DNA from: Microbacterium oleivorans NBRC 103075
GTDB lineage: Bacteria > Actinomycetota > Actinomycetes > Actinomycetales > Microbacteriaceae
NCBI RefSeq assembly: GCF_001552475.1
Contig: NZ_BCRG01000001.1
Coordinates: 475,662 to 539,661, forward strand
DNA: 64,000 nt
Direction: 5' to 3'
In this document: positions 52,764 to 61,621 of the stretch, in pieces
How the letters are laid out: each line of letters opens with the position of its first letter
Position numbering within the stretch: position 1 is the first letter of the stretch
The notes under the pieces: generated by a model
Seen by the model: only the letters and a program-made list of their open reading frames with translations
Database searches by the model: none
What the model was told of the DNA's origin: nothing
Program-made: the position numbers and the translations under genes

Positions 52764-53711
52764 TCACCGAAGGTACGCATCCACCATGAGCTCTCCGCGG
52801 ATGCCGCGCAGCGCGTCGACGATCGTGGGAACGGTCCGCGATCCGGCTGACCGCACCACCACGTCGTTCGGTCCCAGCGCCTCGAGCCCGCCCGTTCGCA
52901 CCCGCACGACCTCCCACCCCGCCGCGCGCAACAGTGCGTCCTTGCGCCGGTCGGATGCCTCCCGCTTGCCCACGTGTTCCAGTCCGTGGCGGCCGGGGGT
53001 GTCGTACTCCACAGCCACGCGTAGTTCGGGCAGCAGGATGTCGGGCCACACCTCCCGGTGTCGGAAGAGGGGGCGCCCGACCCGGACCGCGGTCATCCCC
53101 TCCGTGAAGAGGAGCGCGGCGGTGAGGTCTGCGCGCAGGCGCGCTTCTGCCGCGGATGCCGGGCGGGGAGCGCACTCGCTCGTGAACGGCTCGCCGACGG
53201 GAAGGTTCGGCGTCTTCTCGCAGATCGAGGAGGCCGCACGCTTCTTCACGGATGCCGGGCCCGGCGCCACCGGCATCCGCACAGCCTTCGCCTGCACCAC
53301 CGCCGCGAGGACGGCCGCCGAATCGAGGCGCTCGACGACCTTCACGGGGCGAGGCGCCGCGAGAGCGGAACACTCCGGGCACCACGCCGACCGCCGCCGC
53401 ACGCGGCCCGGTCGCTCCCGCTGCTCTGTCGGCGTCGCGGCGAATCTGTGACCGGCCGAACACTCCCAACACAGCAGCACGTCGGCGGCCGGAGGGACTT
53501 GCGACAGGACGATGCCCTCGTTGAGGTCCGGGTGGTACTGCCGGACGAGCTCCGGATAGGCGGCCCACGTGGACCGGTAAGTCCCGACGGCGTAGGGGAC
53601 ATCGGTGCCGCGCGAGAACTGTCGCCGCTCCCACCACCACCGCACCGGTTCCGCCACGGTGCCGACGGTAGAGGCGGGTTCGGACACGGCATACTGCGAG
53701 GATGCGTCCAC
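52764..53711 (-). CDS. Zinc-ribbon (DUF4379-like) plus PD-(D/E)XK-like protein
   Basis: This 315-residue protein has a treble-clef-like zinc ribbon at residues 49-115 (YPELVRQYHPDLN, then C81WEC84 and C111PEC114), the DUF4379 pattern. Residues 205-275 have D224 in VWPDILLPEL, E235-Y-D237 and H242, resembling VSR/DUF559-type endonuclease folds (D..ExD..H, then DRRKDALLRAAGWEVVRV). A DNA nuclease or end-binding role is inferred. The GTG 53711 start overlaps the divergent lipoprotein gene by 10 bp; GTG 53687 is a fair alternative. Confidence 0.7.
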   Translation of the reverse strand: MDASSQYAVSEPASTVGTVAEPVRWWWERRQFSRGTDVPYAVGTYRSTWAAYPELVRQYHPDLNEGIVLSQVPPAADVLLCWECSAGHRFAATPTEQRERPGRVRRRSAWCPECSALAAPRPVKVVERLDSAAVLAAVVQAKAVRMPVAPGPASVKKRAASSICEKTPNLPVGEPFTSECAPRPASAAEARLRADLTAALLFTEGMTAVRVGRPLFRHREVWPDILLPELRVAVEYDTPGRHGLEHVGKREASDRRKDALLRAAGWEVVRVRTGGLEALGPNDVVVRSAGSRTVPTIVDALRGIRGELMVDAYLR

Positions 53712-54496
53712 TTCGACTCGTGCTCGTGCTCATCGCCTCGATCGCGCTGACGGGCTGCGTCTCCACGGCGAGCCTTGAGTCACGGCAGACCCCGATGCTC
53801 GACGCTCAGCGGCCACCAGCGGAGCAGGCCGAGGCGGTGACCGACCCGCCGCCCTGCGCGGAGTGGGCCGGTGACCTGACAGAGGTTGTGTCACTCGAAG
53901 AGGTGCTCGAGGTGATCGAGGGCGTCGATCCGATGGCGGGCTGGTCGGCGAGCGGTGATGACAGGGTGAGGGGCGACGGCGCGTGCGCCCCGGTCTCCAG
54001 CCAACCCGTCGGCACCGTCGAGGCGTGTGCGGCACCGACCGCACCGCTCGACGATGTGACGCGGGCATTGTCTGGCGCCTCCGTCGATTACATGTTCGCT
54101 GGGGGAGCGCAGCGTCAGATTGCGGGCTGGGTCAGCGGTCGCACGAGCGGCGAGGAGTCGATCGTCCTCGGGATGCTGGCATGGCGGTTCGCGACGCCAT
54201 CAGAGGCGCGGGACGCGCCTATCCTCGACGCTCTCGCCGCCTGCCCTGAAGCTCAGACCGGTGACGACGGTCGGGTGCGGGTATTCGAGGGCGCGGAGCC
54301 CGCGGTCGTCGCGTCGGTGAAGGGACGGGACGTCTTCGTCGTGCGCAGCGCACGCCCCGTCACCCCCGAAGGCGAGAATGCGGGGCTGACCTCCACGGCA
54401 TCGACGCTCTTGCCCACCGCACCGGTGGTCGCAGCCGAGGAATGGTGGCGGACTCAGGCGGCTACCGCGTTGCACGGCCAGCCGCGCGAGCCCTGA
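53702..54496 (+). CDS. Lipoprotein, hypothetical
   Basis: This 264-residue lipoprotein has a signal peptide (RPLRLVLVLIASIALTGC, lipobox LTGC) and a beta-rich outer domain with extra Cys (PPCAEW, GACAPV, EACAAP, LAACPEA). I do not recognise the family. CATACT lies 6 bp before the ATG, which is strong support for the start. It is divergent from the zinc-ribbon gene. Function unknown. Confidence 0.65.
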   Translation: MRPLRLVLVLIASIALTGCVSTASLESRQTPMLDAQRPPAEQAEAVTDPPPCAEWAGDLTEVVSLEEVLEVIEGVDPMAGWSASGDDRVRGDGACAPVSSQPVGTVEACAAPTAPLDDVTRALSGASVDYMFAGGAQRQIAGWVSGRTSGEESIVLGMLAWRFATPSEARDAPILDALAACPEAQTGDDGRVRVFEGAEPAVVASVKGRDVFVVRSARPVTPEGENAGLTSTASTLLPTAPVVAAEEWWRTQAATALHGQPREP

Positions 54497-54519
54497 GCTC
54501 GCAGACTGAGCCCGCTCAG
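54493..54519. terminator. Stop-codon hairpin after the lipoprotein gene
   Basis: CTGAGC (54493-54498) and GCTCAG (54514-54519) form a 6-bp stem containing the TGA of the lipoprotein and the reverse TGA of the next gene. An alternative internal CTGAG/CTCAG stem exists at 54505-54518. Short and T-poor; weak evidence. Confidence 0.3.
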
Positions 54520-54929
54520 ACGACCTGTCGTCCGCACATCCCGCAGACGCCTGCGGCGGAGACCTCGACGAAGCAGTCCGGGCACATCGCCCGCACCACG
54601 TCGAGCGAGGGGCCGGGGCGCTTGGGTGCGACGGTCCGCTCGGGGCGCGCCTTCGGAGCCGCGCCGCGCGCCCGACCGGGGCTCGCGACCGAAGCCGGGG
54701 GTGGCGGCGGCGTCTTCGGGCTGTGCTCGGCGCAGTAGTAGCGCACGAATCCGGCGTGGTTGTTCGGATGCCGGTGCTTGACGGCCCACAGTTCGGTCCG
54801 CTCCCGCGGCTCACTGCCCGCGGGGCAGCTCACGCATCGTGTCGGCTCACCGGGCACGGCCTCGGCGGCGAGGACGGGTACCTCGAACGGAAGAGCGTCC
54901 CGCCAGTCGGATGATCTCGTGATCTTCAT
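54516..54929 (-). CDS. Zinc-binding Cys-rich protein, hypothetical
   Basis: This 137-residue protein begins MKITRSSDWRDALPFEVPV, then has CVSCPAGSEP with YYCAEHS (first Cys/His site) and ends with a CxxC pair, MCPDCF..GVCGMCGRQ (second zinc ribbon). The middle is a disordered Ala/Pro-rich linker. It is conserved in appearance among Microbacteriaceae-type genomes but has no known role. GGAGGG precedes the ATG. It is divergent from menB. Confidence 0.65.
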   Translation of the reverse strand: MKITRSSDWRDALPFEVPVLAAEAVPGEPTRCVSCPAGSEPRERTELWAVKHRHPNNHAGFVRYYCAEHSPKTPPPPPASVASPGRARGAAPKARPERTVAPKRPGPSLDVVRAMCPDCFVEVSAAGVCGMCGRQVV

Positions 54930-55026
54930 GCGGGGGTCCCTCCGCGGCGCTCGTTTCGGGGTGAGAGCCGCCCTACAAGCTTCGCACGATCGGAACGCCC
55001 GTGGGGCCCGCGCGTAGGCTGGCCCG

Positions 55027-55929
55027 GTGACCGTCTCCGAGCTCTTCGACCCGTCGGAGTGGACCGAGGCGCCCGGCGCCCAGGGCTACACCGACATCAC
55101 CGCGCACGTCTCGAACGATGGGCGGATCGCCCGCATCGCGTTCGACCGTCCCGAGGTGCGGAACGCCTTCCGCCCGCACACCGTCGACGAGTTGTATCGC
55201 GCTCTCGACATCGCGCGGCAGGATCCGAAGATCGGCGTCGTCCTGCTGACGGGTAACGGTCCGAGCGCGAAGGACGGCGGATGGGCCTTCTGCTCGGGCG
55301 GCGATCAGCGCATCCGCGGACGCGACGGCTACAAGTACTCCGACGACGAGACAGCGGTGCACGATCCGGCTCGCGCGGGGCGTCTCCACATCCTCGAGGT
55401 GCAGCGGCTCATCCGCTTCATGCCGAAGGTCGTCATCGCCGTTATCCCCGGGTGGGCGGCGGGCGGCGGGCACTCTCTCCACATCGTCTGCGACCTCTCG
55501 ATCGCCAGCGCTGAGCATGGAAAGTTCAAGCAGACCGACGCTGACGTCGGTTCGTTCGACGCCGGATACGGTTCGGCGTACATGGCACGTCAGGTCGGTC
55601 AGAAGGTCGCTCGCGAGGTCTTCTTCCTGGCGGAGGAGTATTCCGCGCAGCGGGCGTACGAGATGGGCGCTGTCAACCGTGTCGTCCCGCACGCAGACCT
55701 CGAGCGCGAGGCCATCTCGATGGCGCGGACGATCCTCGGCAAGTCGCCGACCGCCATCCGCATGCTGAAGTTCGCGTTCAACGCGGTCGATGACGGCATG
55801 GTGGGCCAGCAGGTGTTCGCCGGCGAAGCGACCCGTCTCGCGTACGGCACCGATGAGGCCGTGGAGGGGCGCGACGCCTTCCTCGAGAAGCGCGACCCCG
55901 ACTGGGCTCCATACCCGTACCACTTCTGA
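55027..55929 (+). CDS. menB: 1,4-Dihydroxy-2-naphthoyl-CoA synthase
   Basis: This crotonase-fold enzyme closes the naphthoate ring of menaquinone. The 300-residue protein has CSGGDQRIRGRDGY (oxyanion loop), GWAAGGGHSLH and QTDADVGSFDAGYGSAYMARQVG, MenB hallmarks, and the C-terminal YPYHF. TAGGCT precedes the GTG by 6 bp, so it is leaderless. It starts the menB-menE-menA gene run. Confidence 0.97.
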   Translation: MTVSELFDPSEWTEAPGAQGYTDITAHVSNDGRIARIAFDRPEVRNAFRPHTVDELYRALDIARQDPKIGVVLLTGNGPSAKDGGWAFCSGGDQRIRGRDGYKYSDDETAVHDPARAGRLHILEVQRLIRFMPKVVIAVIPGWAAGGGHSLHIVCDLSIASAEHGKFKQTDADVGSFDAGYGSAYMARQVGQKVAREVFFLAEEYSAQRAYEMGAVNRVVPHADLEREAISMARTILGKSPTAIRMLKFAFNAVDDGMVGQQVFAGEATRLAYGTDEAVEGRDAFLEKRDPDWAPYPYHF

Positions 55930-55938
55930 GATTCGCGC

Positions 55939-57114
55939 ATGCGACTGAGCCGACTCGATTCCGCCGATCCGCGTGACGTCCTTCGTGCGCTCCGCGGCGC
56001 CGTCCTCGGCGCGGGACCCGCGGTCGCCCTCGGCGCCCCCGAAGGCGTGCCTGACGACGTCCCCGCAGGTACCGCGGTCGTCGTCACGACGAGCGGGTCG
56101 ACCGGCTACCCGAAGTCCGTCGCCCTCAGCCGCTCGGCCCTGACCTCGTCCGCGCTCGCGACAGCGGAGCGGATCGGGAGCGGGTCGTGGCTCCTCGCCC
56201 TCCCGGCCACCTACGTCGCCGGTGTGCAGGTGATGGTCCGGGCCCTTGTCGCCGGTCGTGACCCTGCGATCCTGAGCGGCTCGTTCACGCCGCAGACGTT
56301 CACCGCCGCGGCCTCGGCGATGGCGGCCAGCGAGGCCGGTCACCGCATCCCGACCTACACGTCCCTGGTTCCTGCTCAAGTGCAGACCCTCGTCGACGCG
56401 GGGGAGTCGGATGCCGCCGTCGCCCGCGCGCTCGCATCGTTCGAGGCGGTACTCGTCGGCGGCCAGGCGCTTCCTCCTGCGCTCGCCGACCGCGCCGCCG
56501 CACTCGGCGCCCGCATCGTCCGCACCTACGGCTCGACGGAGACCAGCGGCGGCTGCGTCTACGACGGCCGCCCGCTCGAAGGCGTGCGGCTGCGCATCGA
56601 GGACGGCGAGGTCCAGATCGGCGGCCCGATGATCGCCGACGGCTACCTCGGCGATCCCGCGCGCACCGCCGAGGCCTTCGTCCGCGACCAGGACGGATCC
56701 CGTTGGTACCGCACGGGCGACGTCGGCTCGTTCGACGAGGGGATGCTGCGCGTCACCGGCCGCCGCGACAACGTCATCGTGACGGGCGGCGTGAACGTCT
56801 CCCTCGACCGGGTCGAACGAGTGGTGCGGACGGTCGAGGGACTCACCGGTGCGGTCGTCGTGCCGACCACGGATGAGCGGTGGGGCGCGGCATCCGTCGT
56901 CGTCCTGTCGCGCCCCGCGCTCGCCGGACGCAGCGAGGCGGACCTGCTGGCCGAGCTGCGGCTCGCAGTGAAGAACGAGATCGGCGCGCCGGCGCGCCCG
57001 CGTGAACTGCTCGTGCTCGAGGAGGTGCCGCTGACCTCCAGCGGCAAACCCGATCGAGCGCTCCTGCGGTCGCTCCTCGCGGACGAGGACGGGCTGGCGC
57101 CGCGCGGGGAATAG
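55939..57114 (+). CDS. menE: o-Succinylbenzoate-CoA ligase
   Basis: This 391-residue acyl-adenylate enzyme activates o-succinylbenzoate with CoA. AMP-binding motifs are TTSGSTGYPKSVALS, YGSTETSGG and YRTGDVGSFDEGMLRVTGRRDNVIVTGG, with the catalytic Lys in SSGKPDRALL. It is shorter than the 450-500 of many MenE, with a trimmed N-terminus. It follows menB by 9 bp and is followed by menA. Confidence 0.93.
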   Translation: MRLSRLDSADPRDVLRALRGAVLGAGPAVALGAPEGVPDDVPAGTAVVVTTSGSTGYPKSVALSRSALTSSALATAERIGSGSWLLALPATYVAGVQVMVRALVAGRDPAILSGSFTPQTFTAAASAMAASEAGHRIPTYTSLVPAQVQTLVDAGESDAAVARALASFEAVLVGGQALPPALADRAAALGARIVRTYGSTETSGGCVYDGRPLEGVRLRIEDGEVQIGGPMIADGYLGDPARTAEAFVRDQDGSRWYRTGDVGSFDEGMLRVTGRRDNVIVTGGVNVSLDRVERVVRTVEGLTGAVVVPTTDERWGAASVVVLSRPALAGRSEADLLAELRLAVKNEIGAPARPRELLVLEEVPLTSSGKPDRALLRSLLADEDGLAPRGE

Positions 57115-57125
57115 GATCACTGCTC

Positions 57126-58106
57126 GTGGCAGCATCCCGGAAGACCCCCCGAAAGCCCGCTCCGAAGCGCACCGCGCCGCGTGGCAACCCCGCGAAGGCG
57201 CGCGTCTCGTCGGCTCCGTCGAAGCCCGCTCCCGTGACGGCACGCGACTGGATCGGTGCAGCCCGGCTTCGCACGCTGCCGCTCGCGATCAGCCCGATCA
57301 TCGTCGGTACGGGCGCCGCGATCGCCGTCGGCGGCGGCTTCCACTGGGTGCTCGCCCTCTGCTGCCTCGTGGTCGCCGTCTCACTGCAGATCGCCGTCAA
57401 CTTCGCGAACGACTACAGCGACGGCATCCGCGGCACCGATGATCACCGTGTGGGTCCGGCACGGCTCACCGCGTCGGGCCGGGTCACCCCTCGAGCCGTG
57501 CTGTTCGCCGCGCTTCTGTTCTTCGCGATCGCCGCGATCGTCGGGATCGCCGTGGTCATCCGCACGCAGCACTGGTGGCTGCTCGCGGTCGGTGCCGTGT
57601 GCATCGTCGCCGCATGGTTCTACACCGGCGGAAAACGCCCCTATGGCTACTTCGGGCTCGGCGAGCTCTTCGTCTTCGTCTTCTTCGGGCCGGTCGCCAC
57701 GATCGGGACGACGTTCGTGCAGGTCGGCTCGGCGCCGCAGGAGTCGTGGATCCCTTCGATCGGCGTCGGCGCGCTCGCGTGCGGTGTGCTCATCACCAAC
57801 AACCTCCGCGACATCGACCAGGATCGCATCGCCGGCAAGCGCACCCTGACGGTCCTCGTCGGCAAGCGCGTCTCGCAGGTGCTGTTCACCGTGTTCATGC
57901 TGGTGCCGTTCGCGACCGTGTTCGTCCTCGCGCCGTTCTATCCGATCGCGTGGCTGTCGCTGCTCGTGCTGCTCGTGACCCTGTCGGCGACGCTCATCGT
58001 GTGGACGTACCGCACCCCGCGCGAGCTGCTCGTCGCCCTGCAGCTCAGCTCGTTGGCATCGCTCGCCTGGAGCGCGTTCATCCTCTGGGCGTACGTCGCC
58101 GTCTGA
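57126..58106 (+). CDS. menA: 1,4-Dihydroxy-2-naphthoate polyprenyltransferase
   Basis: This 326-residue UbiA-type membrane prenyltransferase makes demethylmenaquinone. The first Asp motif is NFANDYSDGIRGTDDHR and the second is NNLRDIDQDRIAGKRT. About nine helices follow a basic 35-residue N-terminal tail. GTG 57126 lies 11 bp after menE; TAGGAT, which includes the menE stop, is 8 bp upstream, so a local promoter is possible. Confidence 0.95.
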   Translation: MAASRKTPRKPAPKRTAPRGNPAKARVSSAPSKPAPVTARDWIGAARLRTLPLAISPIIVGTGAAIAVGGGFHWVLALCCLVVAVSLQIAVNFANDYSDGIRGTDDHRVGPARLTASGRVTPRAVLFAALLFFAIAAIVGIAVVIRTQHWWLLAVGAVCIVAAWFYTGGKRPYGYFGLGELFVFVFFGPVATIGTTFVQVGSAPQESWIPSIGVGALACGVLITNNLRDIDQDRIAGKRTLTVLVGKRVSQVLFTVFMLVPFATVFVLAPFYPIAWLSLLVLLVTLSATLIVWTYRTPRELLVALQLSSLASLAWSAFILWAYVAV

Positions 58107-58109
58107 CGC

Positions 58110-58433
58110 TCAGCGAGCGGTGTCGTCGGATGCCGGTTGCCCGGGCGTCGTGCCCGCGGCGTCCGTGTCGTTCTCCTCACGGAAGGCGTCCTCGACCGCT
58201 TCGTCACTGTCGTTCTGTCGGCGTGCGGCGCGGCGCTCCGCCATGCCGATCGACACGTCGTCGAGGGGGCGGCGGAGGAACAGCATCGACAGACTGAGCC
58301 CGATGAGCGCGGCGAAGATCGCGGCGAGCCAGTACTGCTCGCGCAGCACCGGGAAGAGCATCATGATCCCGAACGGGACGAAGAAGGCGAGCAGCCGCAG
58401 CAGCGCGTAAACAAGGGCGGACCGGGCACGCAT
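58110..58433 (-). CDS. DUF4229-family membrane protein
   Basis: This 107-residue protein has two helices (residues 7-28 and 36-53) and a charged, acidic C-terminal tail with RRPLDDVSIGMAERRAARR, the DUF4229 pattern. Function unknown; it is commonly beside menA/menD in Microbacteriaceae. TAGAAT lies 6 bp before the ATG, the best match to consensus among the leaderless promoters here. It is convergent with menA, 3 bp apart. Confidence 0.85.
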   Translation of the reverse strand: MRARSALVYALLRLLAFFVPFGIMMLFPVLREQYWLAAIFAALIGLSLSMLFLRRPLDDVSIGMAERRAARRQNDSDEAVEDAFREENDTDAAGTTPGQPASDDTAR

Positions 58434-58509
58434 ATGGCCATTCTACGGGCGTCCGCCTGAGCGGCTGCCCTGCCGCCTCGGGGAGCACGAGCGCGCCTAG
58501 GATGGAGGA

Positions 58510-58905
58510 ATGGCGCGCTTCTACCTTGTTCTGGCGCTGCTGCTGACCGCGTTCTGGGTCTACAGCATCGTCGACTGCGCGCTGCAGCCGCCGACCCGGC
58601 ATCGCGGCGTCAGCAAGCCCATCTGGCTTCTCATCGTCGTGCTTCTGCCCGTCGTGGGGGCCGTCCTCTGGTTCGTCATCGGTCGTGCTCGGGCATCGTC
58701 TCAGCGCGTCGTGTTCCGAGCTCCCGACGACGACCCCGACTTCCTCGGTCGCATCGGCACCTCGAGCGACCAGGACGAGCGCATCCGTCGTCTCGAGGAA
58801 GAACTCGCCGCGCTCGACTCGGAAGCCCCCGATCCGCGTGACACTCCCGCGGATCCGCCGACCGACGACGACACCGACGAGCAGTCGCGCGGCTCGCGCT
58901 CCTGA
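58510..58905 (+). CDS. PLDc_N-domain membrane protein
   Basis: This 131-residue protein has the phospholipase-D-nuclease N-terminal domain: two helices, FYLVLALLLTAFWVYSIVDCALQ and KPIWLLIVVLLPVVGAVLWFVIG. The rest is a charged tail. No catalytic HKD motif is present, so it is not a phospholipase itself. TAGGAT lies 6 bp before the ATG. It is followed by menD after 1 bp and likely transcribed with it. Function unknown. Confidence 0.88.
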   Translation: MARFYLVLALLLTAFWVYSIVDCALQPPTRHRGVSKPIWLLIVVLLPVVGAVLWFVIGRARASSQRVVFRAPDDDPDFLGRIGTSSDQDERIRRLEEELAALDSEAPDPRDTPADPPTDDDTDEQSRGSRS

Positions 58906-58906
58906 C

Positions 58907-60706
58907 ATGGCGACGGACGGACCCGGCCGGGCGCCCGCGACCGATGCGGCGGCTGCGCTCCTGACCCGCCTAGTCGAGCGTGGGCTTCGGCACGTCGTGC
59001 TCTCGCCAGGGTCGCGCTCGCAGGCGCTCGCCCTCGTGGCCGCCGAGCTCGAGGATCGCGGCCTGATCCGACTGCACGTGCGCATCGACGAGCGCGTGGC
59101 CGGGTTCACTGCACTCGGGATCGGCCGCGAAGACCGGATGCCGGCGGCCGTTATCTGCACGTCGGGCACCGCGGTCGCGAACTTCCTCCCCGCGGTCCTC
59201 GAAGCCCACCACTCGGGGGTGCCGCTCCTGCTCCTCACCGCCGACCGTCCTCCGGAGCTCCGCGGCATCGGCGCCAACCAGGCGACGCGTCAGCCCGGGA
59301 TGTTCTCCGGTTTCGTCCGCCACGAAGCCGACCTCCCCGTCGCCGAGGCGCTCGCCGCCGCCGTCGACGCCGATGAGGTCGCCCCGTTCCGAGCCGCCGC
59401 CGACGAGGGCTGGGATGCCGCAACGGGGGTCGGATCCCGCGTCGCCGGACCCGTGCACCTCAACGTGCCTTCCCGCGAGCCGCTTGCCGGCGAGCTGCCC
59501 GCGTGGCTGCCGTCCGCCGCCGCCGTCGTCGCGGCATCCGAGGCGCCGGGCGTCGATGCCGAGTCGGTCGATGTGGAATCGATCGAAGCGGATTGGGGCG
59601 CTCACTATCAAGGCGGCGGCGGTGTGGGCGCTGCCATCGAGGTCGTCGAGGCAGAGCCGGTCGCCCTGGAGGCCGGGCCACGCACGGTGGTCGTCGCCGG
59701 TGCGGACGCGGGAGCGGATGCCGAGCAGCTCGCGCACGAGGGCGGCTTTCCGCTCATCGCCGAGATCGTCAGCGGTGCCCGTTTCGGACGGCACCTGGTG
59801 CACGGCTATCGCCGGCTCCTGTCCGACCCGGAACTCGGTGGCGGCATCGAGCGCGTCGTCGTCTTCGGGCACCCGACCCTCAGCCGCGAGGTCGCACGGT
59901 TGCTCAGCCGAAGCGAAATCGAGGTCCTGGCCGTCCGCGGGCCAGGCGAGCAGCTGAACCTGAACGGCACGACGGTCGCCGTCGACGGCGTGACCGCGCC
60001 GCACCGCGGAGACCGCGACTGGCTCGGGGCGTGGATGCGCGCGTCACGCGATCAGGTCGTCGACCTCAGCCCGGCGGCGCCCGACGCCGACGCGCTGTCG
60101 TCCGCGGTCCCCGCCGAACGGCTCGGAGCGATCTCCGCCGAGCTGGGCGCCATTCGTGCTCCCGTCGATCGGGCAGGTCTCGTCGACGCGCTGTGGCGCG
60201 CGAGCTGGCCCCACGACCGGCTGGTGTTCGGGTCGTCCCGGCTGGTGCGGGTGGCCGACGAACTGCTGAGCGGCAAGAAGGTGCCCGTGCACGCCAACCG
60301 GGGGCTCGCGGGAATCGACGGCACCATCGCAACGGGTCTCGGCATCGCCGCGGCCTCGCAACACGGCACCGCGCCAGGTGTCACCCGGGTCCTGCTCGGC
60401 GATCTCGCTTTCCTGCACGATGTCGGCGCTCTGCTGCACTCGGCGGCCGAGCCCGAGCCGCGAATCCAGGTCGTCGTCGGCAACGACGGCGGCGGCACGA
60501 TCTTCGATGGTCTCGAGGTCGCCGGGGTCGCGGGTTCGCACGCGTTCGACCGGGTGCAGTACACCCCGCAGACGGCGCGGATCGAAGAGCTCGCCCGGGC
60601 CTACGGGTGGGAGTATCAGCGCATCACGACGCGCGGCGCGCTGGATCAGGCGCTGACGTCCCCGGCCGGTGGGCGCCAGATCATCGAAGTCCCGCTGACG
60701 CGATAG
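58907..60706 (+). CDS. menD: 2-Succinyl-5-enolpyruvyl-6-hydroxy-3-cyclohexene-1-carboxylate synthase
   Basis: This 599-residue ThDP-dependent enzyme joins isochorismate and 2-oxoglutarate. HVVLSPGSRSQALAL (MenD N-terminus), ICTSGTAVANFLPAV, LTADRPPELRGIGANQA and the ThDP-binding segment GDLAFLHD..VVGNDGGGTIFDG are present in order. ATG 58907 comes 1 bp after the preceding stop. It completes menB, E, A and D in this block; menF, menH and menG are not in the window. Confidence 0.96.
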   Translation: MATDGPGRAPATDAAAALLTRLVERGLRHVVLSPGSRSQALALVAAELEDRGLIRLHVRIDERVAGFTALGIGREDRMPAAVICTSGTAVANFLPAVLEAHHSGVPLLLLTADRPPELRGIGANQATRQPGMFSGFVRHEADLPVAEALAAAVDADEVAPFRAAADEGWDAATGVGSRVAGPVHLNVPSREPLAGELPAWLPSAAAVVAASEAPGVDAESVDVESIEADWGAHYQGGGGVGAAIEVVEAEPVALEAGPRTVVVAGADAGADAEQLAHEGGFPLIAEIVSGARFGRHLVHGYRRLLSDPELGGGIERVVVFGHPTLSREVARLLSRSEIEVLAVRGPGEQLNLNGTTVAVDGVTAPHRGDRDWLGAWMRASRDQVVDLSPAAPDADALSSAVPAERLGAISAELGAIRAPVDRAGLVDALWRASWPHDRLVFGSSRLVRVADELLSGKKVPVHANRGLAGIDGTIATGLGIAAASQHGTAPGVTRVLLGDLAFLHDVGALLHSAAEPEPRIQVVVGNDGGGTIFDGLEVAGVAGSHAFDRVQYTPQTARIEELARAYGWEYQRITTRGALDQALTSPAGGRQIIEVPLTR

Positions 60707-60761
60707 TGCGGCATCCGCAAGACCGTCGCGCGGACGTTCGCGGCACGGCAGGATGAGCCGC

Positions 60762-61616
60762 ATGACTGACGCTCACTGGACTGATTCGCCGTCGACGCTG
60801 CTGCGGGTCGGGCCCGGATTCCGCCTCGCCGATGTGGACCCGGCAGCCACTCCCGGGTACGGCGGCGGCAAGAAGGCCGGCCAGGCCGACCTCTCCGCGG
60901 CCGCGGAAGAGTTCGATCAGCTGCAGGAGCGGCTCTACGCGCAGAGCCGGACGCAGCCGGATTCGCCGTCGGTCCTCCTCGTGCTGCAGGCGATGGACTC
61001 CGCGGGCAAGGGCGGCATCGTCCGTCACGTGATCGGGGCGACCGACCCGCAGGGCGTGCACCTGAAAGCGTTCAAGAAGCCGACGGCTGAAGAGCTGACC
61101 CACGACTTCTTGTGGCGGATCGAGAAGGAGGTGCCGGGTGCCGGGTACATCGGCGTCTTCGATCGGTCGCACTATGAGGACGTCCTGATCGGACGGGTGC
61201 GCCAGCTCGCCCCCGCGGACGAGATCGAGCGACGCTACGGCGCGATCGTCGACTTCGAGCAGCGTCTGACGGAGCGTGGCGTGCACATCGTGAAGGTCAT
61301 GCTGCACATCTCGGGCGACGAGCAGAAGGCGCGGCTGAGTGAACGTCTCGACCGCCCCGACAAGCACTGGAAGTACAACCCCGGCGACGTCGACGAGCGC
61401 GAGCTCTGGCCGGCGTACATGGGCGCGTACCAGGCGCTGTTCGAGCGAACGTCAACCGACCAGGCGCCCTGGTTCGTCGTGCCCGCGAACCACAAGTGGT
61501 ACGCCCGACTGGCGGTGCAGGCGCTCCTTCTCGACGTGCTGAAGCGCATCGATCCGCAGTGGCCGGTCGCCGACTTCGACGTCGAGGCCGAGAAGGCGCG
61601 GCTCGCGGCGACCTGA
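60762..61616 (+). CDS. PPK2-family polyphosphate kinase
   Basis: This 284-residue enzyme transfers phosphate between polyphosphate and a nucleoside phosphate (ADP or AMP). Walker A is LVLQAMDSAGKGGIVRHV and the PPK2 Walker B/lid region is GYIGVFDRSHYEDVLIGRV. ATG 60762 is selected because CAGGAT ends 7 bp upstream and overlaps the earlier ATG 60753. Nucleotide preference (class I, II or III) cannot be told. Convergent with the hydrolase gene after 5 bp. Confidence 0.93.
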   Translation: MTDAHWTDSPSTLLRVGPGFRLADVDPAATPGYGGGKKAGQADLSAAAEEFDQLQERLYAQSRTQPDSPSVLLVLQAMDSAGKGGIVRHVIGATDPQGVHLKAFKKPTAEELTHDFLWRIEKEVPGAGYIGVFDRSHYEDVLIGRVRQLAPADEIERRYGAIVDFEQRLTERGVHIVKVMLHISGDEQKARLSERLDRPDKHWKYNPGDVDERELWPAYMGAYQALFERTSTDQAPWFVVPANHKWYARLAVQALLLDVLKRIDPQWPVADFDVEAEKARLAAT

Positions 61617-61621
61617 GTCGA

